Assembly (NCBI RefSeq): GCF_030035675.1
Contig: NC_084482.1
Coordinates: 187,709,873 to 187,773,872 of the forward strand
Reading direction: 5' to 3'
DNA length: 64,000 nt
From: Rhineura floridana
Lineage: Eukaryota; Chordata; Lepidosauria; Squamata; Rhineuridae
Shown: positions 24,201 to 36,200 of the stretch, piece after piece
Layout: every line of letters begins with the position of its first letter
How positions within the stretch are numbered: position 1 is the stretch's first letter
Program-made: the position numbers and the translations under genes
The notes under the pieces: model-generated
Told to the model about the DNA's origin: nothing
What the model saw: only the letters and a program-made list of their open reading frames with translations
Database searches by the model: none

Positions 24201-27200
24201 TTAGAAAGTTGAATTTTATATAATGCACAGTTCTGGAATTATATGTTTGAAACTGGATTATTGTTTTTTTAAATAACATGCTTTTACTTTCAGCATTTCT
24301 ATGGCAAAGCAGAGTATACACATTTTCCTTAAAGAAATAAGGGAAATATTCACCTTTAAAAGAAGGTCAGCCTGGCAATGTCTTCATCCATGTATTAGCC
24401 AAACTGAAGGCATACAGCCGAAGTAAGAGCTAGGTAGAACAACAGGCCAGTGACCCATAAAGTCCAGCATCCTGTTCTTGCAGTAGCTAACCAGATGCTT
24501 GTGGGAAGTCTGCAAGCAGGACTGAGGACAACAGCCACTCTCCCCGCCTGGGATTCCCAGTAACTGGCATTCAGATGCATACTGCCTCCAACAGCAGAGG
24601 TAGAACACAGCCATCATGGCTGAGAGCCATTGATAGCCTTATCCTCCATTCATCTGACAAATCTTCTTTTGAAGCCACCCACGTTGGTGGCCATCACTAG
24701 TAGTGTAGTGGCAAACTCAGAAGTAAAAGGTCCTTTCATGATAGTCACAGTCATGGCCCCTTACAACCATGCTGACTTCTAAGTGTATACAATAATCTCA
24801 CTCACAGCCCCTCCTGCCCCCTACCCCCTCCCTTACCCCTCCTACCCCATACCCCCATTTTCTTTCCCTCTCTCACCAGCTCCTCACCCCTTCTACCCGT
24901 TACTCCTCTATTTTCCCTGATCCCAACCCCTTCTGCCCCATGCCCTTTTCTTTCTCCAACCCCTCCCACTACCACCAAACCCTTCTGCTCCTACTTCTCT
25001 CCCCCCACCTCTCTCTTTTGCCTCACCTTCATGGCCTTCCCCCCTTCTCTCCCATCCCCTCTCACAGACCCTCTAGGGATTTGGTGGAAATGGGACGGAA
25101 CCTCTTATGAGATATTTGGCTTTCTTTTCTTTTTTTTAGAATAATGAGTAGAATGCTTTTTAAGAGAGGGTTCTAAAATATTGTTTTAGCTGCACTTGAC
25201 TGCCTTGAAATGATTTCTAATATGGAGAAGGTATAAGAAAACATCCACATTGTTAGGCAATTAGAGGATCCCTGAATACTGTAGGCATGGGGGACTCACA
25301 TCCTCTTCTGTGAAAGAGAGGCCCTGGTTTATGGTCCCATTGCTGCCCCCATGGAGCTACTGGGCGGGGTGGGGGCTGGAATCTCCTGCTGCTAGAGAAT
25401 GCTGACAGTGGAGACCGATTCCATGCCCAATTTAAAAAAAAAACATTTTCTTTCTTTACAGTGTTGGTGGTTTCTCTTTTAAATGCTATTTCTCTCCCCC
25501 TCTTCCTGCCTTCCTTCCCCCTGCATCCCCCACATTCTTCAGGCTCCAGGTGCGGAGAGGGAAGAGCCAAAAGGGAGTTTTTTTGGGGGGAGGAAAGATT
25601 CCAGGAAGAGTCTGCAGCAGTGGCTACAGGGCCCGGGATGGGGAAAGTCTTCACCCCCATCACCCTGAGTTCTTCCCTCCCTCCCTCCCCCTCCCCAATT
25701 CAATGCCTGTGCTGCCCTATTCTGGGCTCCCCGGCTGTGGCTGAAGGGCGCACCAATCTCCTAATTGTGCTGGCAGAAGTGCGTCCTCCAACCCCCACTT
25801 CCTCTGGGAGGAGAGACCCTAGAAGATGCTGTAGTTGTGCCAATGGATGGTCTCCACGTGGGTCATTGCACCCCCTTCCCTGCATGTCCCTCTTGGCTGC
25901 CCCCGCTGCTCTTACCATGCTTGCTGGGCTGGAGGGAGGAGTTTTGGGTGGGCAACAGGCCTCCAAGGGGGGAAAGGAAGGATGGGAAGGGGGGAGGCTT
26001 TTGCCTGCACTTTCCACACCTCAGAAGAAGGAAGACGCACCGGCAATGCCAGCACTGCTGCTTGGCAGGACATCTTGATTGGATGAGTGATGTTGCAAGG
26101 CGAAGGGGGCAAATGCTTGCTCATGCCATGCTAGGCAGCGGCAGTAACAGCGGTGCCTCTTCCTTCTCCTTGGTATGCAAGCAAAAGCCTCTCTCCTTCC
26201 TACCCCTCCTTTCCCGCCTTAGAGGCCTGCCTCCCACTGACAACTCCTGCAGCCCAGCAAGCATGGCCAAGAGCAGCAGCCTACACCAGACACTTCCTCC
26301 GCCGCATGAAGGGCCAAGCCAGGCTGAAGGGAAGCGACCTCCCACAGCCCACCTCCCCCCCAAAAACGGATCAGAGACACACACCCCACGACCCGGAACC
26401 AATACACCACTGGCCATCACTACCTCTTATGGGAACAAAATAAGAACATAAGTTAGTAGGCGGTGTCATGGGATTGGATCTTAGAGATCAACTGATTTCC
26501 TCGATCAGAAGGATTCTAGTCCAAATGTTTGTATCCTAATTGGAGCTGCCTACATGTCCTACCTCTCATCATGTGATTGTATGCCATACTCTGGTCGATA
26601 TAACTCTTTAGGCTAATTTGGTCCCATTGGTTCGAGGACTGGGGTGAGTTTTACAGTTGGTTAATGCAATGTCAGCAGCAGAGCCTGCAGAAACCCTACA
26701 ACTCTAGCTTTAACTGGACACTCTGCAGAACCACTTTCCCCTTCATTTTGCTTCTCTCTATGCTTCTAGGTACAAACATCAGAAAATGGGTGTGCAGATG
26801 AAATACGTTGAGCATGAGGGCTACAGGTTCTGTTACTTCTGCCGAGGAAAGCCAGGATCCCGGCCATCCGTGCTGATGCTTCATGGGTTCCCGTTCAACA
26901 AAGACATGTGGTTAAATGCAATCCAAGTATGTTTCCTTTTCTCTGTTCAGGCAACACTGGTGTCTCTTATGCATTCACTGAGGCTGTTGGAAGTGACCAA
27001 ATGTACCCCAGATAACTTCCTAGTCAACTTTTACACCTTCAGCATTTTATTTATTTATTCTTCTTTATTTATTCTTGGATTTATTAGTCACCCATCTGGC
27101 TGGTTACCCAGCCACTCTGGGCGACGTACAAAACAGAATAATACATTAGAGATTAAGCATACCATCAGCATTAAAATATTAAAACATACAGTAAAAGTTT

Positions 27201-30200
27201 CAACCCATCCCAAAAGCCTGCCTGAAAAGCCAGGCCTTTAAAGTCCGGCGGAAGCTCATCATAGAGGGGGCATGTCTGAGATCATTTGGGAGGGAGTTCC
27301 ATAGGGTGGGGGCCAATATTGAGAAAGCCCTCTCTCTGGTCCTCACCAGCCTAGCTGATTTAACCGGTGGGATCGAGAGAAGGTCTTGAGAGGCTGATCT
27401 TGTCGAGCGGCATCCCTGACGGTGCTGGAGGCGCTCTTTCAGATAAGCTGGGCCCAAACCGTATAGGATTTTAAAGGTCAAAACCAACACCTTGAATTGG
27501 GCCCGGTAAACAACTGGTAACCAATGTAACTCCTTCAAAACTGGAGTAATATGATCTTGTCGGCGGCTACCCTTGATCATATGAGCCGCCGCATTCTGTA
27601 CCAGTTGCAATTTCCGGACCGTTTTCAAGGGTAACCCCACGTAGAGCACATTACAGTAGTCTAGGCGAGAGGTGACCATTTGACATTAGGCATTCTCCTT
27701 AAGGCCATTGTTGAAAAGATACGAGTTCCATTGTTAATTTAGGTGACACGTACAGCATGAGCAATTGACCCAGCCCTTAGCAAACAAAACGTCCTCATCT
27801 TTCTGTAGTGCAGGGGTGAGGAAAATGTAGCCCTCCAGATGTTGCTGGACTCCATCTCCCATCAGCACCAGCCCTATGGTCAAGGATGGCAAGAACTATA
27901 AGTGTAGCAACATCCAGAGGGCCATAGGTTCCCCTATCCTTAATATAATGTATCAGATACCATGTTTACCTAATATGCAAAGATCCCCTGTATCAAAATG
28001 GTAGAAATACAGCTTTGAGACCAGGCTTGTTGGTCTAGAGCAGGGAAAACCAACATGGTCTCCTTCAAATGTTGTTGGACTACAACTCTCATGAGCCCCA
28101 TGGCCAATAGTCAGGGATGGTCCCATGGGCATGTGGTTGGCCACTGTGAGAACAGGATTATGAACTAGATCGGCCCTTGGCCCAATCCAGCAGGGCTTTT
28201 CTTATGTTCCCATGGTGGGAGTTGTAATGCAAGTATACCTGGAAGGCACTGCATTGATTACTTCTGGTCTAGAGGCATGATTATTGTATTAGATTTGAAG
28301 TCCTGAGGTCAAATGCCAGGCAAGCTCATGCTCTATGGAAAAGAGGGGCCACATCTTGAAGAGGGGATGACTGGCCAGGTGATTGGTTGGTTGCCTTGAT
28401 GAGTGGCTTGCTGACGGAAGCCCTGCTCTTTCAGGAAGGCAAGGGTCTATCATTGCTCTTGTTGTTATTGATATTGTTTGTTAATTAAATTTGTATCCTG
28501 CCCTTCCCTCTGAAGGATCCCAGGGCAGCAAACATATCAAGAAAACAATTTAAGCAATTGACCAATTGAATGTTGCTCTGAGTGGGGTATATGTACAAAA
28601 ATCAAATTTTAAATTGGCTACTAGGCTGCTTCCAAATGTATTTCTCCCTGGTGCTATACAAAAGCATAGATTTCTGTCCACACAGGCAGGGACCACTGCC
28701 ACCACCTCTTCCTGCTATAACTAAGTGTCATGGAATGCTTAGAGGGCACATCAGTCAGGAAGCTAAACTAAGGGCTGGTTCATACAGAGCTTTAGTGCAG
28801 GTCTGGTACTACTCACAGCCCCTTTTAATTTGCATGGATCACATGATGTTGCACGCAATCAGCAGCTAGGTTTCAGGTTTCCCCTTTAAATCCGTAGCAT
28901 ATCAATGCTCTTTTAATCCGAAAAGGGAAAGTAAAAATGACTTCAGTTCGTATCTCCGAGTGCTTGCAGACACCTACTTTAGGTGGGTATGTCAATAGTT
29001 CCCCCCTCCACGCCCACTCCCTCCTCCTCCCTTCTTTCATTTCATTTCCTATTTGGCTGCTGGCTCCCACTCTGCAAGCATGCTGCAAATTGTGCTTTAT
29101 TTTTCTTTCTCCCCTAATTTGTGCACAAAAGCATAACACTGTTCCTGCAAATATTTGCATTCCAGCTAGATTGTAGCAGTGAAACTACAAATTTTGTTGT
29201 TGTTGTGTGCCTTCAAGACGATTATGACTTATGGCAACCCTATGAATCAGCAACTTCCAATAGCATCTGTTGTGAACCACCAGATCTTGTAAGTTCAGGT
29301 CTGTGGCTTCCTTTATGGAATCAATCCATCTCTGGTTTTGCCTTCCTCTTTTTCTATTCCCTTCTGTTTTCCCCAGCATTATTGTCTTTTCTAATGAAGT
29401 GTCATGGACTCCTCAGAGGACTCCAGTACCTCATAGACTGGCAGGGGTACGGCCCTGAGGAACGCTCATGGGAAGATGCGGCGCAGGTGCATGCCCCTCG
29501 TCTGGTCCGGCGCTTCCACCAGTGCTACCTGGATAAGCCGGGCCCCGGCGGGAGGTGGAGGGTTGGTCGTGGGGCGGGGGATAGTGTCATGGCCCCCTCA
29601 GAGGACTCCTCCAATGAGGACGACTCGGGAGTAACAGCAGCAGACCCAGGAGCAGCAGACCCAGAAGGAGACACGGAAGAGACTCCTGAGAATCCAGCTC
29701 CTTCTCCCCCTCAACTGCAGAGCACCCCAAATACAGCGGAGGCCCTGCAGCCAGACGCAGACAGTGAACAGGATACTCCCCCCTCACCTGCAGAACGTAG
29801 ACAGCAGAAGGTCAGGCAGAAGAGAGGCAGGCCTGTCCCCTTAAGGCCCAAACGCTGAGGGCTCACACCTGCTGTCAACTCTGCTCTTTATAAGGCACAC
29901 CTTGGCTGCAGCTTGTTGCTGACTGCAACGTCAGGCGTGGCTTCGTGTATTCCCAGTTTCCCTGCAGCATCTCTTGGACTGACCCCTTGGCAAGTGATCC
30001 CGGACCTCTACTGACCTCGCTTCTGGACTTGTGACTTGGCAAGTAAGCTTCAGACAGGCCTGGCCCTTATCAGGTTCCCTCCTCGTTGGCCTGGCAGATT
30101 TACAACCAGTCTGCTGGCTAAGGACTTCCCTTCCCTGCTAACGACCCAGGAATTTCCAACCCCCACTGCTGACTCAGTGCAGAGCTGACAGTTTGCAGTC

Positions 30201-33200
30201 AGCCCAAAACAAAGCAAGCAACGACGGAGTAGGGGAAGTGCCGACCATGGAGCAACTCCAGCAGGAAAACTTGCTCCTGCGCTCACAAGTAGACCAGCTG
30301 CTGTTGGCCGTCCAAGGCTTGCAAACCCAGCTAGCAGCAGCCCCACCCCCTCTCCCTACAGGGAGAGCCAAGTGCCCTGTGACCCTCCCAGAGAAATTTA
30401 CTGGGGCTTCCGAACAGCTCTCAGCCTTCTTGGCCCAGGCCCAGCTCTTCATGGAGTTACGCCCAGAGGCCTTCCCAGATGATAAGACCCGGGTGGGATT
30501 CTTGATTAACCTGTGCATCGGGGCAGCAGCTAGATGGGCCACGCCCCTGCTCATCGGACAGAGCCCCATGCTCAATGACCTAGCCGCCTTCACCAGAGAA
30601 CTGAAGGCTATGTTCGAGGACCCAGTCCAATCAGCCACAGCCAACCGCCGCATATGCCGGCTGCGGCAAGGCCGACGCCCCTTGGGGTAATATGTAAGAG
30701 ACTTTTGTTTATTACAACAAAACCTGGGCTGGAACGAAGCAGCTCTCATGGACCAATTTCAGGAGGGGTTGTCGGATGAGCTTCTGGATGAGCTAGCTAG
30801 GGTGGAGCGCCCTGGAACCCTGCAAGCCCTCATACGCCTGTGTCTCCAGATTGATGGGAGGCTGGAAAGCAGGCGTGCTGCCAACCGACCCCGGCCAGTC
30901 TACAGAGCATCAGCCCCAGTGGCTGGGCCCTTGGAGCCCGTCGGCAAGGACCCTACACCCCCGGCAGAACCGATGCAGCTGGGAGGGGCTCGGCCACGTC
31001 TCTCTGCGGCTGAAAAGCTGCGACGCTGGCAACAGGGCCTCTGCCTTTATTGCAGGGCCCCTGGACATTTTGCAGCCCAGTGTTCTGTGAAACGACCCAC
31101 AGCCCCTGCCTCGGGAAACGCCCATGCCCCGGCCTTCACAGGCCCCTGAGCCGGGGCAACCTCGTGGTTCAAGGGGCCTGCCACCTCAGTTCCTCACCGC
31201 CCAAGCATCTGACCGTGTTGATCGCACTGACAGTCCCCGGAAGGGGGACCCTACAAGTACCCGCCATGCTGGACTCGGGATCCACCAGCAATTTTATGGA
31301 CGTGTCCTTTGCCAAGCTCCACCGGGTTCCTAGTCAACCCATTTGCCGCCCCCTCCTGGTGGAGACTATTGATGGCCGGCTTCTCGCCTCGGGCCCTGTA
31401 GTACAGGAGACAGTGCCACTCGACATGGCCCTGGGGGAGCACCAGGAAAGCCTCCAGTTCTACCTGGCTGCCGCGCCCCACTTCCTGGTCATGCTGGGCC
31501 TGGCGTGGCTCCAGCGGCACGACCCCATCATCCAGTGGTCCACGGGCTGACTGACCCTCGGATCCCCCTATTGCCAGGCCAACTGCTGGAGGCCGAAGGA
31601 GCGCATCCTGATGACCCGGGAGGCAAGCTCCGCGCTCGAGGCCTTACCGGAACAGTACCGGGAGTTCGCGGATGTGTTTGGGAAACAAGAGGCAGACCAG
31701 TTGCCGCCCCATCGTCCTTACGACTGTCCCATTGATCTGCTCCCCAGAGCCAAGATTCCCGTGGGCCGGCTTTACTCCCTGTCGGAACCTGAACTGGCAG
31801 CCCTCAGAGAGTTCCTAGACAAGAACCTGCGCCGAGGGTTCATTCGCCCTTCCACGTCCCCTGCAGCCACCCCTGTCCTCTTTGTCAAAAAGAAATGTGG
31901 GGAACTCCGGCTGTGCAATGACTACCGCGCCCTCAACCAGATTACAGTTCAGAATCGCTACCCTTTGCCCCTGATCCCAGAACTATTAGAGCAGCTGCGG
32001 GGCGCTTGCATTTTCACCAAACTAGACCTGAGAGGGGCCTACAACCTGGTGCGTATGCGGGAGGGCGATGAGTGGAAGACGGCCTTCCGCACCCGTTATG
32101 GGCACTTTGAGTACACCGTGATGCCGTTTGGCTTGTGCAACGCTCCTGCCGTCTTCCAGCACTTCATGAACGACATCTTCCGGGACCTCCTAGACCGCTT
32201 CCTGGTGATCGACTTGGATGACATCCTGATCTACTCGCGGAACCCCTCGGAACATAAGGAGCACGTTCGGGCGATGCTGCAGCGCCTGCGGGAGAACCAC
32301 CTCTTCACCAAGCTAGAAAAATGCGCCTTTGACCTCATGACCGTGGATTTCCTAGGCCATCGGATCTCGCCCTCGGGTATCCAGATGGACCCCGCCAAAA
32401 TTGAGACCATCCTCCACTGGGCAGCTCCTCGAAGCCCCAAATATGTGCAGCGCTTCTTGGGCTTCGCCAACTATTACCGCCGGTTCATCTCCCACTTCTC
32501 CAAACTCACCACGCCCATATCAGACCTGCTTCGAAGCAAAGAGAAGTTTGTTTGGACGGAGGCCTCTCAACAGGCCTTCCGGCAGCTCCAACACGCCTTT
32601 ACGTCTGAACCCATCCTCCAGCAACCCGACCCCACCCTACCTTACATAGTGGAGGCCGATGCATCCGATAAGTCAGTGGCAGCGGTCCTTCTTCAGCCGG
32701 TGGGGAGCAAGCAGTCCCTGCTCCCCTGTGCGTTCCATTCCCAGAAACTCAACGCTTCGGAACAGAACTACACCATTTGGGAGAAGGAGTTACTGGCCAT
32801 CAAAGTAGCCTTCGAGACCTGGCGTCACCTCTTGGAAGGGGCACGCCATCCGGTACAGGTACGAACGGACCATCAAAACCTGGAGCACCTGCAAAGCGCC
32901 CGACGGCTGAACCAACGCCAGATTCGGTGGTCCCTGTTTTTCTCCCGGTTCCAGTTCACAGTCACCTACCTCCCCGGCCGCCGAAACACACTAGCGGACG
33001 TGCTCTCTCGCAAGCCGGAATACCGAGCCGAACAGGTCGATCGGCCCTTTCGCCCAATCCTTCGCCCAGAGAACTTCGCCGCTACCCACCAGCCACACCC
33101 CCTCCTGGACCGGGTGTGGGAACAGCAGCAAAAGGACCCCTACGCCCTGGCCCAGCAGCGAGAGCTCCAGTCAGGGACGCCCGCCCGGGACAGCCCCTTT

Positions 33201-36200
33201 TCCTTGCAACAGGGCCCCTTGTATCACCGGAATCGGTTGTACGTTCCCCCGGGAGCTCTGCGGGGAGAGGTGCTCCACCTCTGCCATGACAGCCAGCCGG
33301 CAGGGCATTTTGGAACGTATAAAACCCTCCACCTGGTCCTACGGGATTTCTGGTGGCCCCGGGTCCAAGCGGACGTCAAGGACTATGTAGCGGCCTGTGA
33401 TACCTGCCAGTGAGCCAAGAGCCACCCCAGCAAGCCCCCGGGGCTCCTGCTCCCACTGCCTACCCCCCCCAGGGCCCTGGCGCTCGGTCTCCCTGGATTT
33501 TATCACGGACTTACTGGCCTCCCGGGGAATGACCACCATCCTCGTAGTCATCGACCTGTTCACCAAGATGGCCCATTTCCTCCCCTGTGCCGGACTACCC
33601 TCTGCCCCAGAAACTGCGCAACTGTTTTTGGCCCAGGTTTTCCGTTTGCACGGCCTCCCCGACCACCTGATCTCTGACCGAGGAGCCCAGTTCACAGCCC
33701 GATTCTGGCAGGCCCTGTTTCGGGCCCTGAACGTCCAGATCCACTTGTCCTCCGCCCACCACCCTCAATCAGATGGACAAACAGAACGTACCAACGCCAC
33801 CGTCGAACAATACCTGCGGTGTTACACCTGCTTCCAACAGGACAATTGGGTGGATCTGTTACCGCTGGCGGAGTTCACGTATAATAACTCCGTGCATGCC
33901 TCCACATGCCAGACCCCGTTCTTTGCCTCCTATGGCTACCATCCCCGATTCTTCCCCTCAGTGCGACCCCCGTCACCGGTCCCCGCTGCAGATGTCATGC
34001 TGCAGGGGTTGCAGGCCCTGCAGGCAGTCCTGAAGGAGCAGCTGGAGCAGGCCAAGGACGCGTATAAGTGCTTTGCGGATCGCCACCGCCAACCAGGCCC
34101 ATCGCTGAACGTAGGGGACCGGGTATGGCTCTCGACCAAATTCCTGCGTTCGCAACGGCCGTCTCACAAGCTGGAGGCTTGGAACATAGGTCCCTTCCGG
34201 ATCACCCAGCAGATTAACCCGGTGGCGTTCCGACTCCAACTCCCTGCCTCTTTCCGCATTCACCCTGTCTTCCATAGATCACTGCTGACTCCCGCTCTCC
34301 CGCCTCACCCCTTGGGTAGTCAACCGTGGCCCCCACCACCGATACAAGTCAACGGGGAAGAGGAATTCGAAGTGGCGCAGATCCTGGACTCCTGGAGGAA
34401 TCGGGGCCGCCTCCAGTACCTCATAGACTGGCAGGGGTACGGCCCTGAGGAACGCTCATGGGAAGATGCGGCGCAGGTGCATGCCCCTCGTCTGGTCCGG
34501 CGCTTCCACCAGTGCTACCTGGATAAGCCGGGCCCCGGCGGGAGGCGGAGGGTTGGTCGTGGGGCGGGGGATAGTGTCATGGCCCCCTCAGAGAACTCCT
34601 CCAACGAGGATGACTCGGGAGTAACAGCAGCAGACCCAGGAGCAGCAGACCCAGAAGGAGACACGGAAGAGACTCCTGAGAATCCAGCTCCTTCTCCCCC
34701 TCAACTGCAGAGCACCCCAGATACAGCGGAGGCCCTGCAGCCAGACGCAGACAGTGAACAGGATACTCCCCCCTCACCTGCAGAACGTAGACAGCAGAAG
34801 GTCAGGCAGAAGAGAGGCAGGCCTGTCCCCTTAAGGCCCAAACGCTGAGGGCTCACACCTGCTGTCAACCCTGCTCTTTATAAGGCACACCTTGGCTGCA
34901 GCTTGTTGCTGACTGCAACGTCAGGCGTGGCTTCGTGTATTCCCAGTTTCCCTGCAGCATCTCTTGGACTGACCCCTTGGCAATTGATCCCGGACCTCTA
35001 CTGACCTCGCTTCTGGACTTGTGACTTGGCAAGTAAGCTTTAGACAGGCCTGGCCCTTATCAGGTTCCCTCCTCATTGGCCTGGCAGATTTACAACCAGT
35101 CTGCTGGCTAAGAACTTCCCTTCCCTGCTAACGACCCAGGAATTTCCAACCCCCACTGCTGACTCAGTGCAGAGCTGACATGAATCATGTCTTCTCATTA
35201 TGTGTCCAAAGTACGATAACCTCAGTTTTATCATTTTAGCTTCAAGTGATAGTTCTAGTTTAATTTAACACCCAATTATTTGTCTTTTTCGCAGTCCATG
35301 GTATGCGCAAAGCTCTCTTCCAACACCACATTTCAAATGAGTTGATTTTTCTCGTATCTGCTTTTTTCACTGTCCAAATTTCACATCCATATATAGAGAT
35401 CGGGAATACCATGGTCTGAATAATCCTGACTTTAGTATTCAGTGATACATCTTTGCATTTAACAAACTGAGCATGCTCAGTTGCCAAAGTAACCAGAAGA
35501 AGTGAAATTTTGATCTTAAGAGGGTGTGGTCATTAGGAAGCTGCGTGATTAATCCTTTCCCTTCAGTGTGAACGAAACGCACCAGGTTTGCAGCTGGCTT
35601 TGTGGACTGTGCAAATAGAAAACGGAGGTAAAAGCAGAGTCTTTAATATGACGTTTTGCCACCATGTTGATAAGCCCAAAAACAGGAAACTCCTGACTTC
35701 ACCCTGGTACAAGTACCTCCAGTGCCACCTAGTGACTGAACTATGTAATGACACTACCCACATATCAGCTTGGCATGGACTTAGAATATTGCGGCTAGAA
35801 ATGAACAGAGACTGTCAGGTCAACACTCCTGCTTTCAGATGAAAGATCCTTTGACAAAAGATCCTTATGTGACAAAAAAACTGCAGCAGTTGAGCTAAAG
35901 CCAGAAGAAACCATTCTTAGAACCATAAAGTTCTTTTTTAAAAGAGCAGAGAGAAAGGTTATGGGGACCCTGTGTGTTCCACAGAATTGAGTTCCTCATT
36001 CATAGCATGATTATTAACAATGATTTACAAAAAAAGGAACCTCTATATTAAGAATCAGTAAATCTCCAATTCCCAGAGACTAAAGATAAATGAAAGGGGA
36101 TGGTGATCTAAATCATTCTTTGCTTTCTAGGGGCATCTGCATGTCCAGGGGTGTGGCTAAGTACTTAAAGGACAGGATACAGGTCCATGACACACAAATG

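Larger units (their letters stand above)
29400..35180 (+). mobile_element. Ty3/Gypsy chromovirus (sushi class), fossil copy
   Basis: An LTR retrotransposon with 606-bp LTRs (29585-30190 and 34575-35180) that begin TGTCA and end TGACA. Parts in order: gag with a CCHC knuckle ([14 protein letters not shown]), protease ([10 protein letters not shown]), reverse transcriptase ([11 protein letters not shown]), RNase H, integrase, and a chromodomain ([20 protein letters not shown]). The gag resembles the sushi-class gag from which mammalian PEG10/RTL genes derive. The two LTRs differ at about nine sites by eye, so insertion is fairly recent. It looks nearly whole, with about three breaks. It is inserted in BovB copy C with flanks tgaag/tgaat. 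The left edge is compound: see the direct repeat at 29421-29584. Confidence 0.93.

Noticed and set aside
25461-26451. Several overlapping frames of 100-228 codons
   Set aside because: They come from the G/C-rich interior of the non-autonomous hAT element, occur on both strands, and show no domain.
29121-29858. Host gene of 245 codons
   Set aside because: The frame runs from BovB sequence into the duplicated chromodomain end and the LTR; it is element-derived.
32777-33289. 170-codon Pro-rich frame
   Set aside because: It is a shadow of the chromovirus pol in another frame.
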